Positions 43,370-51,698 of a stretch of DNA of 64,000 nucleotides are shown here, piece by piece. Position numbers and translations under genes: made by a program. The DNA lies in NCBI RefSeq assembly GCF_024218775.1, contig NZ_CP100404.1, positions 3,038,001-3,102,000 of the forward strand, given 5' to 3'. How positions within the stretch are numbered: position 1 is the stretch's first letter; each line of letters begins with the position of its first letter. The notes beneath the pieces are model-generated. The model did no database searches. It worked only from the letters and a program-made list of their open reading frames with translations, and was not told the DNA's origin. The DNA is from Haloarcula marina. GTDB taxonomy: Archaea > Halobacteriota > Halobacteria > Halobacteriales > Haloarculaceae.

Positions 43370-44647
43370 ATGAGTATACTCGACGACGCGCAGGCCGCGC
43401 TTGACACCGGCCCGCTCTGTGACGCCTGCCTCGGACGGCTGTTCGCCGACCGGAGTTTCGGGCTGACCAACGCCGAGCGCGGCCACGCCCTCCGCGTGAC
43501 CCTCGCGCTCGACGCCGACGAACCCTTCGAGGCCGACGAGGACTGCTGGGTCTGCGAGGGCGAGAGCGACCGCGTCGACTGGTGGGCCGAACAGGCGGCG
43601 ACGGCGGTGCGCGGCTACGAGTTCGCGACCTATCAGGTCGGCACGAAGGTCCCGCCACTGTTCGAGGAGAACGACGCGCTCCTCCGAGAGGACGTGGGAC
43701 TCGACGAGGAGGCGGGCGAGGCCCTGAAGACCGAACTGAACCGCGAGGTCGGCAAGCGCATCGGCCGGTTGACCGACACCGAAGTCGAGTTCGGACGGCC
43801 GGACGTGCAGTTCACGCTCGACGTGGCGACCGACGAGGTGGACGTGCAGGTCAACTCCGCGTTCGTCTACGGTCGCTACCGGAAACTCCAGCGCGACATC
43901 CCGCAGACGAAGTGGCCCTGCAACGACTGCAACGGCACGGGCCTCTGGCAGGGCCAGCCCTGTGAGGGATGTGATGGGACCGGCTACCGCTACGACGAGA
44001 GCGTCGAGCAACTGACCGCGCCCGTCGTCACCGAGGCCATGGAGGGCGAGGCCGCGACGTTCCACGGCGCGGGCCGTGAGGACGTGGACGCGCTGATGCT
44101 CGAATCCGGTCGCCCGTTCGTCATCGAGGTGGCCGACCCCCACGTTCGGGACGTCGACACCGCGGCGCTCGAACGCGACGTCAACGAGTTCGCCGACGGG
44201 AAAGTCGAGGTCGAGGGGCTTCGACTGGCGACCCACGACATGGTCGAACGCGTGAAGGAACTGGACGCCTCGAAGACCTACCGGATGGACGTGGAGTTCG
44301 ACGACCCGGTCACCGCGGAGGCGCTACAGGCCGCGCTCGACGACCTCGAAGGCGCGACCATCGAGCAGGACACGCCACAGCGAGTCGCCCACCGACGCGC
44401 CGACCTCACGCGCACCCGCGGGGTGTACGCCGCCAGCGGCGAACTCGTCGACGACCGTCACGCCGACATCCGCATCCACGGCGAGGGCGGCCTCTACGTG
44501 AAGGAACTCGTCTCCAGCGACGAGGGGCGAACGGAACCGAGTCTCGCCGGACTGCTGGGCGTCGGCGCCGTCGTGACCGCACTCGACGTGGTCGACGTGG
44601 AGGGCGAAGACGAACCGTTCGCCACAGAGGAGTTCTTCCGCGAGTAG
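43370..44647 (+). CDS. pus10: tRNA pseudouridine synthase Pus10
   Basis: From ATG 43370 the 425-aa protein has an N-terminal CDACLGRLFADRSFGLTNAERG with a zinc-type Cys pair, completed by CWVCEG (about residues 60-65), THUMP-like middle and a C-terminal catalytic half. DVQVNSAFVYGRYRKLQRDIPQTKW and ESGRPFVIEV are typical of archaeal Pus10, which makes pseudouridine at tRNA positions 54 and 55. A second zinc-ribbon-like CNDCNGTGLWQGQPCEGCDGTGY lies near residue 185. The longer frame from 43145 overlaps the DsrE-like gene and is not used. Confidence 0.92.
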   Translation: MSILDDAQAALDTGPLCDACLGRLFADRSFGLTNAERGHALRVTLALDADEPFEADEDCWVCEGESDRVDWWAEQAATAVRGYEFATYQVGTKVPPLFEENDALLREDVGLDEEAGEALKTELNREVGKRIGRLTDTEVEFGRPDVQFTLDVATDEVDVQVNSAFVYGRYRKLQRDIPQTKWPCNDCNGTGLWQGQPCEGCDGTGYRYDESVEQLTAPVVTEAMEGEAATFHGAGREDVDALMLESGRPFVIEVADPHVRDVDTAALERDVNEFADGKVEVEGLRLATHDMVERVKELDASKTYRMDVEFDDPVTAEALQAALDDLEGATIEQDTPQRVAHRRADLTRTRGVYAASGELVDDRHADIRIHGEGGLYVKELVSSDEGRTEPSLAGLLGVGAVVTALDVVDVEGEDEPFATEEFFRE

Positions 44648-44659
44648 TCGGGCGAGTCG

Positions 44660-45016
44660 TCACTCCACGAGGCCGTCGGCCGGGTCGTTGAGCGACTCGA
44701 CGTCCGCGCGGAGTCGGTCGAGCGCGTCGGGGAGCGTCGGCGACGCGACGACCATATCGTCGTCTTGGCGGTACCGTATCAGCCCACACTCTTCGAGAAT
44801 CGGGACGTGGTTGTGGTACAGGAGGAAGTACGTGTCGCGGACTCGTTCACCGGAGACGCTGGCGAGGTCGGTATCGCGCTGGCGCTCGACGACCAACTCC
44901 GCGAGGTCCGGGAGCGTCAGTTCCTGATGGGACTGGAGACACGCCACCGCGAGCCGTCGTTCCTCGGCGGCGAGCGCGCGGTAGACGCGGTCCAACTGCG
45001 ACTCCGATTCGGCCAT
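44660..45016 (-). CDS. Winged-helix regulator (haloarchaeal DUF7344-like)
   Basis: The 118-aa protein has DRVYRALAAEERRLAVACLQ, a helix typical of haloarchaeal small winged-helix proteins, then LTLPDLAELVVERQ (recognition region), YFLLYHNHVPILEECGLIRY (wing) and an acidic tail. Such proteins are probable transcription regulators. TATA-like GATTATAC lies near 45054-45061, also usable by the rightward rnhB. Target unknown. Confidence 0.8.
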   Translation of the reverse strand: MAESESQLDRVYRALAAEERRLAVACLQSHQELTLPDLAELVVERQRDTDLASVSGERVRDTYFLLYHNHVPILEECGLIRYRQDDDMVVASPTLPDALDRLRADVESLNDPADGLVE

Positions 45017-45146
45017 CGTCTCTGGAAAAACGGGTCGGGACTGTCAACCTTTCGTATAATCGTTGCAAGAGGTATCCGGGCCGAATCGAACGCGCCCGCA
45101 ACGGACAACCGCAACTGCTTTGCGCGCCCCCGGTGACCGCCCGGCA

Positions 45147-45782
45147 ATGCGATTCGGTGTCGACGAGGCCGGGAAGGGACCGGTTCTGGGGTCGATGTTC
45201 GCCGCGGCCGTCCGCGCGGAGACGGCGGCCCTGCCCGACGGCGTCGGCGACTCGAAGGGCATCGCGCCCGACCGGCGAGAGCGATTGGACGAGGAGATTC
45301 GAGCGGCCGCCGACGCCGTCGCCGTCGCCGAAATCCCCGTCGCGCGTATCGACGACCCCGAGACGGACATGAACACGCTGACCGTCGCGGCCCACGCCGA
45401 GGCGCTCTCGGGCGTCGCCGCGGACGGTCTCGGCGGGACGGTCGACGCGGGCGACACCGACGCCGAGCGATTCGGTCGCCGGGTCGCCGACCGCGTCGAC
45501 GCGACCGTGACCGTCACGGCCGAACACGGCGCAGACGAAACGGACCCGCTGGTGGGTGCGGCCTCCATCGTCGCAAAAGTGGCCCGCGACGCGCACGTCG
45601 CGGCGCTGGCCGAACGGTACGGCGAAGTCGGGTCGGGCTATCCGAGCGACCCGACGACGCGGGCGTTCCTCGCGGCGTACGTCGAGGACAACGGCGTGCT
45701 CCCCGACTGCGCCCGCACCACGTGGTCGACCTGTGACGACGTTCTCGCGGCGGCCGAACAGGCGTCGCTCGGCGATTTCTGA
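45147..45782 (+). CDS. rnhB: Ribonuclease HII
   Basis: The 211-aa protein starts MRFGVDEAGKGPVLGSM, which holds the first catalytic Asp-Glu pair (D6, E7). GDSKGIAPDRRERL, TEHGADETDPLVGAASIVAKVARD and GSGYPSDPTT give the other conserved blocks and catalytic residues. It cuts the RNA strand of RNA-DNA hybrids and removes ribonucleotides from DNA. The upstream in-frame start at 45063 adds a basic segment absent in the family. Divergent from the winged-helix gene. Confidence 0.95.
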   Translation: MRFGVDEAGKGPVLGSMFAAAVRAETAALPDGVGDSKGIAPDRRERLDEEIRAAADAVAVAEIPVARIDDPETDMNTLTVAAHAEALSGVAADGLGGTVDAGDTDAERFGRRVADRVDATVTVTAEHGADETDPLVGAASIVAKVARDAHVAALAERYGEVGSGYPSDPTTRAFLAAYVEDNGVLPDCARTTWSTCDDVLAAAEQASLGDF

Positions 45783-45846
45783 GTACGGAAAAGTGGAGGA
45801 AAGCGGAGCGGATACTGTCGTGATAGAGGGTAGAAAACGGAAAATC

Positions 45847-45858
45847 CCGCGAACGCGG
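45847..45858 (-). terminator. Hairpin with T-rich tail, minus strand
   Basis: CCGCG-TT-CGCGG on the minus strand is followed by GATTTTCCGTTTTC. It could end a minus-strand transcript of the structured stretch above. Confidence 0.4.
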
Positions 45859-46305
45859 CTTGGACCTGAACGGAAGATGTTTTCGACAGTCCGTACGGCC
45901 CTTCCAGCACTCACTGTCGACGTTAGCCGGGCTTCCACCGGCGTTGCCCTTGCGAGCTTTAACTGGGCTTACACCAGCTTTTGCCGACGTACTGGATTCT
46001 CGAACGCCGCTTACGTGGCGTCCGGTACTTGGCCTTCACACCGACCCGGCTAGCCGGGCCAGCAGTGGACTGTGGCGGTTCTTCTTCAGAGCGTTAACCT
46101 CGGAATCCTGTTACGGACTGCTTGGTTGTTGCCCCCAACGCGTCCCGTTCTACCTGATGGGCAGTCTGAAACACGTCGTTCAGTGTGTCCCCGCGTTCCC
46201 ACGGGACAACCTACCATAGGATGGCTGAGATGATAAGTCAATCTGAACAGATATGACACAACGTCCCAAACGGCAATTTGTAGTTTGTGTGAAACAAATC
46301 AGTCC

Positions 46306-46321
46306 CCCGTCGAGCGACGGG
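46306..46321 (-). terminator. Hairpin downstream of secD
   Basis: CCCGTCG (46306-46312) and CGACGGG (46315-46321) form a 7-bp stem 24 bases after the secD stop on the minus strand, followed by GGACTGATTTGTTTC. It probably ends the secF-secD transcript. Confidence 0.45.
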
Positions 46322-46344
46322 TCGTCGGGGCGAAATCGCCCGAC

Positions 46345-47925
46345 TCAGTCCTCGTCGAGGACGAGATTGCGGAGGATGTCCCCGTAGGCCGGACGCGTCA
46401 CGAGGACGCCGATGAGGACGCCGACGATGGTGATGATGGCGAACCCGGAGAGGTCACCCAGCGAGAGGACCATCAGCGGACTCATGGCGACGATGGTCGT
46501 CGCCGCCGCCGCGCCGATGACCCAGAACGCCTTGCGGAACCGGCTTTCGAACACCCGGCCCGTCTCGACTTTCCCCTGCTGGAGAATCTCGTCGGCGATG
46601 ATGATGAGGTCGTCCACCCCCGTCCCGATGACGGCGATGAACCCCGCGAGGTGCGAGAGATTGAGCGGGTACTGGACGAACGCGACGAACCCGAGGAGGA
46701 TGAACACCTCCGACAGGGCGGTCACGATCATCGGGAACGCCACCTCGGGGCGGCCGTACCGAGCGTAGACGACCAGACTCACCGCGACGACGGCGAGCAA
46801 GCCCGTCAGCAGGGAGTTCTGCTGGAACTGCTCGGCCAGCGCCGGACTCAGCGAGAACTGGTCGGACCGCTCGAAGTCAAGCGGCGCGGGCAGTCGACCC
46901 GCCTTCAGGCTGAGCGCGAGGTTCCGAGCGTCGTCCATCCCGCCCGATTCGGCGGGACCGGTCGTCATCCGGAAACTCGGATTGTCCGCGAACGTCCCGT
47001 CGGCGAAGGACTGCGAGAGGCCGCTATCGACGCCGCCGATGAACACCGGTTCGCCGTTGAGCGTCGCGACCAGACAGTTGGACTGAATGGTCTCCACGCT
47101 GGAGTGTTCGTCCCGACTCGCCGTACACCGAACCGTCTGACCGTCGCCGAAGCCGACCCGAACCATCTCCTCTTGGAAGTCTTCTGCGGCGCTGGACTCG
47201 ACGGTCACCGGGACGTACGCTTCGCCGTCTTGCTGCTGTGCGGTCCCGATACCGGCGAACTCGTTCTGCTGGAGCACCTCGTCCTGGACCCACGACCCGT
47301 TCTCTTGGTGGACGGCATAGACGCGGACGACGCCACGTTCTTCGAGGATGTCGATGAGTTCCTCCGGTTCGCGGTCGGGTGCGGTGATGCTGATGAAACT
47401 CCGGCCGCCGGGCGAACTCACCTCTTGGACGCGCCCGCCGCTGAGCGCGGAGGTCTGTATCTTCTCGGTGACGCTCTCGACCATCTCGGACCGCGTCGCC
47501 GGGGTGACGCCGTCGCGGACGGTCGTCGGGGAGTAGCCCGCCTGTTCGAGCGTGGTCCGCAACTCCTCGTCGGTGACGTTCCGGGTGAACACCTCGACAG
47601 TCCCGTTCTGGTTGGGACCGCCCGACCGGACTTCCACGTCTATGGGGTCGACGCCGAGTTCCGCGGCGACGGTTTCGGCGAGTTGGGTCGAGTCGTTGGC
47701 CGCAACGTCGACGCCTTCGGCGGTGGTTCCGACGATTGGCGCGCGGATGCGGGTCCCGCCGGACAGTTGGATGCCGTACTGGAGGTTGGTCAGTTTCGAT
47801 GCGTTCCCAGCCCCGTCGTCGGCCGACGCGCCCGGCGGCGTGCCCGGCACGAACAGCGCGACGGAACTCGCCAGTAAGAGGACGACGAGCAGCCCGATGC
47901 GCCAGTTGTCGCGAATCGTACTCAT
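46345..47925 (-). CDS. secD: Protein-export membrane protein SecD
   Basis: The 526-aa protein has one N-terminal helix, a large outside domain (QYGIQLSGGTRIRAPI at residues 49-64 is the D1 signature), and five C-terminal helices with AGFIAVIGTGVDDLIIIADE, the conserved membrane Asp pair used for proton or sodium coupling. SecD with SecF pulls exported proteins through SecYEG from the outside. Its ATG overlaps the secF stop (47922-47925), so they form an operon in the secF-secD order. Confidence 0.95.
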   Translation of the reverse strand: MSTIRDNWRIGLLVVLLLASSVALFVPGTPPGASADDGAGNASKLTNLQYGIQLSGGTRIRAPIVGTTAEGVDVAANDSTQLAETVAAELGVDPIDVEVRSGGPNQNGTVEVFTRNVTDEELRTTLEQAGYSPTTVRDGVTPATRSEMVESVTEKIQTSALSGGRVQEVSSPGGRSFISITAPDREPEELIDILEERGVVRVYAVHQENGSWVQDEVLQQNEFAGIGTAQQQDGEAYVPVTVESSAAEDFQEEMVRVGFGDGQTVRCTASRDEHSSVETIQSNCLVATLNGEPVFIGGVDSGLSQSFADGTFADNPSFRMTTGPAESGGMDDARNLALSLKAGRLPAPLDFERSDQFSLSPALAEQFQQNSLLTGLLAVVAVSLVVYARYGRPEVAFPMIVTALSEVFILLGFVAFVQYPLNLSHLAGFIAVIGTGVDDLIIIADEILQQGKVETGRVFESRFRKAFWVIGAAAATTIVAMSPLMVLSLGDLSGFAIITIVGVLIGVLVTRPAYGDILRNLVLDED

Positions 47926-48779
47926 CGATTGACCCCCTCGTACTTGTACCAGCGAAGCAGCGTGACGTTGAGCATGTAGGTGTTCATCAGGTCGGCGGCC
48001 AGTCCGAGCACGAGAACGAGGCCGATAGACGCCATCAGGTCGATGCCGAACAGCGTCGCGGTGACGGCCATCACGGCCATCGCGGCCATGGAGGTGAGCG
48101 TCATCGTGACACCGGTGCGCATCGCGCGGTACGTCGACTCGTAGAACCCGCCCGACCGGCGGAGGACGTGGTTGTTCAACAGGATGTCCGAGTCGACACT
48201 GTAACCGATGAGCATCAGGAGGGCGGCGACGGTCCCCAGAGAGAGCTTGATGCCCACGAGATTCATGATGGCGACGGGGATGACGATGTCCGAGAAGGCC
48301 GAGATGACGATGGCGATGCTCGGGACGAACGTGCGGAAGAAGGCGAAGGCGAGCAGACTCATCCCGAGGAAGGCGACGCCGACGCCGACCACGGCCATCA
48401 GTTGGTTCTCTTCCCCGAATATCGGGGAGGTGCGGCCGCTCCGCAACCGCTCCATGTCCGGATTACTGTCCACCGTCGTCCGAATGGCGTCGATGTTCGC
48501 CGAGTCGAACGTGACGATGTACTGGTTGTCTTGTGCGCCCTGCACCGAGACGACCGGTTCGTCGAAGGCCGCTCGGACCTCCGACTGTGAGAGCGTCGTC
48601 TCGACGGTGACCTCCGACCCGCCCGTGAAGTCGATACCCAGCGCGACGGGCGACCCGGTCATCGCCCACCACGCGGCGAGGACCACGAGTGCCAGCGCCA
48701 ACACAACCAGCGGTATCGCCACCAACTGGCGGTTGGTGTACTGCGTGTAATCGACTTCCGGGACCTCGAACGCGACCAT
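47922..48779 (-). CDS. secF: Protein-export membrane protein SecF
   Basis: The 285-aa protein has LGIDFTGGSEVTVETT (outside D1 motif), then five helices with LMLIGYSVDSDILLNNHVLR, holding the conserved Asp residues of the SecDF transmembrane core. Partner of SecD in export. A TATA-like GCTTATTCGG at about 48803-48812 (minus strand) lies 27 bases before ATG 48779, so the operon transcript is leaderless. A hairpin at 48832-48850 separates it from the DUF5812 gene upstream. Confidence 0.95.
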   Translation of the reverse strand: MVAFEVPEVDYTQYTNRQLVAIPLVVLALALVVLAAWWAMTGSPVALGIDFTGGSEVTVETTLSQSEVRAAFDEPVVSVQGAQDNQYIVTFDSANIDAIRTTVDSNPDMERLRSGRTSPIFGEENQLMAVVGVGVAFLGMSLLAFAFFRTFVPSIAIVISAFSDIVIPVAIMNLVGIKLSLGTVAALLMLIGYSVDSDILLNNHVLRRSGGFYESTYRAMRTGVTMTLTSMAAMAVMAVTATLFGIDLMASIGLVLVLGLAADLMNTYMLNVTLLRWYKYEGVNR

Positions 48780-48831
48780 GGCCGTGGGTGTGGCACGCCT
48801 CCGAATAAGCCTTCTTAATCTGCGAGGGTTG

Positions 48832-48850
48832 CGAGGCGTTTCGTGCCTCG
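48832..48850 (-). terminator. Hairpin between the DUF5812 gene and secF
   Basis: CGAGGC (48832-48837) and GCCTCG (48845-48850) pair over a GTTTCGT loop, 60 bases after the DUF5812 stop. It may stop that transcript before the secF promoter; no clear T-run follows. Confidence 0.3.
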
Positions 48851-48909
48851 ATGAGCGACGCGAGTGAGAACCACGGAGCGACGCGACCGTCGAAAACCGA
48901 CAGCCCGCG

Positions 48910-49377
48910 TCAGTCCGGCAGATACCGCACGCTCACGACGCCGGTGGCGGTTCGGACCTCCACCCGGTCGACGCCGAGACGGGCGGCCCGTGCGAGGGTC
49001 GCCTCGTCGTCGACGACTTCGTCGGCGGCCGCGTCCGCGCCGTCCTCGTCGACGGTGAGGACGTGAATCTCGCCCTCACCGGCGCGTTCGCGCGTCGTGA
49101 GGTCGCCGACTGGCTGGTCGGCCGCGAGGTCTTTGGCCTGTGCCGTCGGTTCGAGGTCGGTGCGTTCGACCGGGATGGTCCGCTCGTCGCGGAGGTCGGC
49201 GACGGTGTAGGTGACCTCCATCGGCGGTTCGGGTTCGACCGTCGCCTCGACCACCGTGCCGACGTCGAGACCGGGATTCTCCGAGAGGGTCAGCACCTGC
49301 GAGTCAGCCACGTCGCGCAACGTTACCGATTCGTCGTCGGCGTGGGTGACGAGAAACGTCCCGTCTTTCGTGCTCAT
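48910..49377 (-). CDS. DUF5812-type haloarchaeal protein
   Basis: The 155-aa very acidic protein begins MSTKDGTFLVTHADDESVTL, a small beta-barrel-like start, then PMEVTYTVADLRDERTIPVE and an acidic C-terminus with VDRVEVRTATGVVSVRYLPD. It matches my recollection of the DUF5812 family, known only from haloarchaea. A GAAAAACG box near 49400-49407 suits a leaderless start. Function unknown. Confidence 0.7.
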   Translation of the reverse strand: MSTKDGTFLVTHADDESVTLRDVADSQVLTLSENPGLDVGTVVEATVEPEPPMEVTYTVADLRDERTIPVERTDLEPTAQAKDLAADQPVGDLTTRERAGEGEIHVLTVDEDGADAAADEVVDDEATLARAARLGVDRVEVRTATGVVSVRYLPD

Positions 49378-49419
49378 GGGCGGCGGTACGTCGGCGGCGT
49401 TTTTCCGGGTTTCGACCCG

Positions 49420-49947
49420 TCACCGAAGGACGCGGTGAACCGCGTACATCACGGCGACGCCGACGAGTGGCGGGACGAGGCCCGCGATTTGGGGCAGGTC
49501 GTACAGCGCCGCGATAACCCCACTGCTCGTCGATTCCTGCAGGGCCGGGGGCACGGAGACGACCAGGCCGACGTACAGCGTCGCGACGAACCCCAGCGCC
49601 GACAGGGCCATCCCGCGGTCGTACGCGACCGTCGAGACGGAGCGACGGTGGCGGCGGGCGACGAGCAACACCGGGGCGAGAAGCGGCGCGACGACGAGCA
49701 AGCCGACGAACAGGAAGAAGGAGCGCGAGAAGGTGAACGTCCCGCCCCGGACCGTGCTCGTAGCCGCGAGGATGGAGAGGAGGCCGGAGACGAACACGAA
49801 CCCGATGGCGAGAGTCAACAAGAGCGCTAACACGACGTAGCCCTTGAACAGCCACGACTCGCTGGTTCGCAGGGCGTAGAGAAAGGCGCCGGGGAGGCCG
49901 TTGTACGTCTTGCCCTCGGCACCCTCGACCGTCGTCGCGTCTGTCAT
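49420..49947 (-). CDS. Hypothetical four-helix membrane protein
   Basis: From ATG 49947 the 175-aa product has a short cytosolic start (TVEGAEGKTYNGLPGAFLYA) and four helices, among them GYVVLALLLTLAIGFVFVSG and LFVGLLVVAPLLAPVLLVA. A TATA-like GTTTAAC at 49971-49977 lies 27 bases upstream and marks this start. The longer open frame running to 51423 is antisense to pgi and is not coding. No family recognised. Confidence 0.75.
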   Translation of the reverse strand: MTDATTVEGAEGKTYNGLPGAFLYALRTSESWLFKGYVVLALLLTLAIGFVFVSGLLSILAATSTVRGGTFTFSRSFFLFVGLLVVAPLLAPVLLVARRHRRSVSTVAYDRGMALSALGFVATLYVGLVVSVPPALQESTSSGVIAALYDLPQIAGLVPPLVGVAVMYAVHRVLR

Positions 49948-50031
49948 CGTCGGGGCTAGGTGAACGGGGCGGTTAAACGCCCCGCTATCGGGTCCACGGG
50001 ACCTATGTAGCAGGCCGCCGATTCGGCGCGT

Positions 50032-51327
50032 ATGTACGTTGACATCGGTGCCGCACTCGGCACCGTCGCCGACCCCGGCGTCGACGAGGACGCCCTCGAC
50101 GGCCTTGACGACCGCGTGGCGTCGGCCCACGAACGCATCGCCCGCGGCCGCGAGGACGGCGAGTTCGGCTACGCCGCGCTGAACCTCCCCGAGCGAACCG
50201 ACGCGGCCGCCATCGAATCGGCCGTCGAATCCGTCGCGGACGCCGAGTACGTCCTCACCGTCGGCATCGGCGGGTCCGCGCTGGGCGCGAAGACGGTTAC
50301 GGCGGCGCTGGCCGACGACCCCGACCGACACGTCATCCTCGACAACGTCGACCCAGAACACGTCCGCCGGACGCTGGACTCGCTCCCGCTGGCGGAGACG
50401 GCCATCAACGTCGTCTCGAAGTCCGGCACGACGGCGGAGACGCTGGCGAACTTCCTCGTCGTCCGCGATACCTACGAGGACCTCGACATCGACTGGACCG
50501 AGTTGACCGTCGTCACGACCGGCGAGTCGGGACCGCTCCGGGAACTGGCCGACGAACACGACCTGCCGACGCTCCCGGTTCCGGACGGCGTCCCCGGCCG
50601 GTTCGCCGCGCTGTCTTCGGTCGGACTCGTCCCTGCCGCTATCTTGGGACTGGACATCGAGGGACTGCTCGACGGCGCGGCGAGCGTCGCCGACGGCCTC
50701 GGGCCGTCGCTGTACGACACTCCGGCGTACGCCTACGGCGCGATGGCCTACGCACTCGAAGAAGAAGGCGCGAGCGTCAACGCCGTCATGCCCTACGCCG
50801 AGCGACTGGAGTTCTTCGCCGAGTGGTTCGCCCAACTGTGGGCCGAGAGTCTGGGGAAAGACGGCCGCGGACAGACCCCCGCCCGCGCCCTCGGTGCGAC
50901 CGACCAGCACTCCCAACTCCAACTGTACCGGGCCGGCCCGCGGGACAAGATGGTGACCGTCGTCCGCCCCCGCGAACGGGCCGCCGTCGACGTGCCCGAC
51001 ACCGACCACGACTCGCTCTCGTACTTCGCCGGGACGGGCCTCGGCGAACTGCTGGACGCCGAGTACGACGCGACGGTGGCGAGTCTCTCGGCGGCCGGGC
51101 GGCCCGCCGTCGAGGTGGAAATCGACCGTCTGGACGCCCACGGCCTCGGCGAACTCCTCTACGCGATGGAGGCCGCCTGCGTCCTCGTGGGCGAGTTGGC
51201 CGACGTGGAGACGTTCACCCAACCGGCCGTCGAGTGGGGGAAACGCGCCGCTCGGGGCCTGCTCGCCGGTGAGGACACCGAGGAGACGCGAACCGTCGCC
51301 GACCGGCCGAGTTACGTAGTGGAGTAG
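50032..51327 (+). CDS. pgi: Glucose-6-phosphate isomerase
   Basis: The 431-aa protein has VLTVGIGGSALGAKTV (SIS/PGI phosphate loop), NVVSKSGTTAETLANFLVVR, the GRFAALSSVGLVPAAILGLD stretch and QLQLYRAGPRDKMVTVVR, with H and K/Q catalytic positions of the PGI family. It interconverts glucose-6-phosphate and fructose-6-phosphate, supplying GlmS and the UDP-glucose branch. Divergent from the membrane protein at 49947. A CTATGTAG box near 50002-50009 may be its TATA element. Confidence 0.95.
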   Translation: MYVDIGAALGTVADPGVDEDALDGLDDRVASAHERIARGREDGEFGYAALNLPERTDAAAIESAVESVADAEYVLTVGIGGSALGAKTVTAALADDPDRHVILDNVDPEHVRRTLDSLPLAETAINVVSKSGTTAETLANFLVVRDTYEDLDIDWTELTVVTTGESGPLRELADEHDLPTLPVPDGVPGRFAALSSVGLVPAAILGLDIEGLLDGAASVADGLGPSLYDTPAYAYGAMAYALEEEGASVNAVMPYAERLEFFAEWFAQLWAESLGKDGRGQTPARALGATDQHSQLQLYRAGPRDKMVTVVRPRERAAVDVPDTDHDSLSYFAGTGLGELLDAEYDATVASLSAAGRPAVEVEIDRLDAHGLGELLYAMEAACVLVGELADVETFTQPAVEWGKRAARGLLAGEDTEETRTVADRPSYVVE

Positions 51328-51422
51328 CGAGACGGCGACCGGAGGGAGGGGTCTCGGAGGGGAACGGCGGACGCGAGGGACGCCGCGACACTGTTTTGTC
51401 TCGCCGCCGAGACGACACTCCA

Positions 51423-51632
51423 ATGGTCATCTCCGACGAACCGGTTTGGGGCGACGCCGTCGACAACATCGTACAGGAGTCCGAGGACGCCGTCGTCTAC
51501 GCGGACATGGCTCAAGAGACGGTGCTCCACGAAGGGGCGCTACGGGTGCTGGCGAACGGCTGGGTGAAGCTCCCGACCGGTCGGTTGCTCTCGCCGAGCG
51601 CAATCCATCACATCGACGACCGGACGGCGTAG
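51423..51632 (+). CDS. Small acidic haloarchaeal protein
   Basis: The 69-aa product, MVISDEPVWGDAVDNIVQES then VVYADMAQETVLHEGALRVL and WVKLPTGRLLSPSAIHHI, has the look of a small beta-barrel protein with no helix or metal site. ATG 51423 is chosen over 51396, which would add a basic leader. It lies 95 bases after pgi. Function unknown. Confidence 0.7.
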   Translation: MVISDEPVWGDAVDNIVQESEDAVVYADMAQETVLHEGALRVLANGWVKLPTGRLLSPSAIHHIDDRTA

Positions 51633-51698
51633 CGACGCTCGATGCGCCAATCGGTGGGGTCTTGAGGGGCGCACGCCTACTGTCGCGCACGTTTCGCC

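Larger units (their letters stand above)
45783..46344. other. 562-bp gap between rnhB and secD; structured stretch at about 45.84-46.24 kb
   Basis: Less GC-rich than both neighbours. On the minus strand there are a TTATCA box (about 46233-46238), a 10-bp stem capped by GGAA (46186-46208), a perfect palindrome CCCGGCTAGCCGGG (46045-46058), an ACGCC/GGCGT hairpin (46004-46021) and a CCGCG/CGCGG hairpin followed by ATTTTCCGTTTT (45835-45858). Minus-strand frames are broken, though fragments such as ATPVEARLTSTVSAG resemble my memory of haloarchaeal TnpB C-termini. Two readings remain: a structured RNA of about 370 nt, or the decayed 3' end of an IS200/IS605-type TnpB element with its RNA. No RNase P or SRP RNA core motif is seen. 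Confidence 0.45.

Noticed and set aside
45860-46219. 119-codon open frame on the plus strand
   Set aside because: No promoter or start context. The opposite strand shows better RNA-like structure and the product has no recognisable pattern beyond repeated Leu/Pro/Ser.
45838-46240. RNase P RNA or SRP RNA
   Set aside because: The conserved GAGGAAAGTCC and ACAGA blocks of RNase P RNA and the GGAAGG...AGCAGCC helix 8 of SRP RNA are absent on both strands.
46285-47877. 530-codon open frame antisense to secD
   Set aside because: SecD D1 and membrane motifs are clear on the minus strand; this frame is a shadow.
49948-51423. Upstream extension of the membrane protein at 49420-49947
   Set aside because: It is antisense to pgi, and a TATA-like box at 49971-49977 marks the internal ATG.
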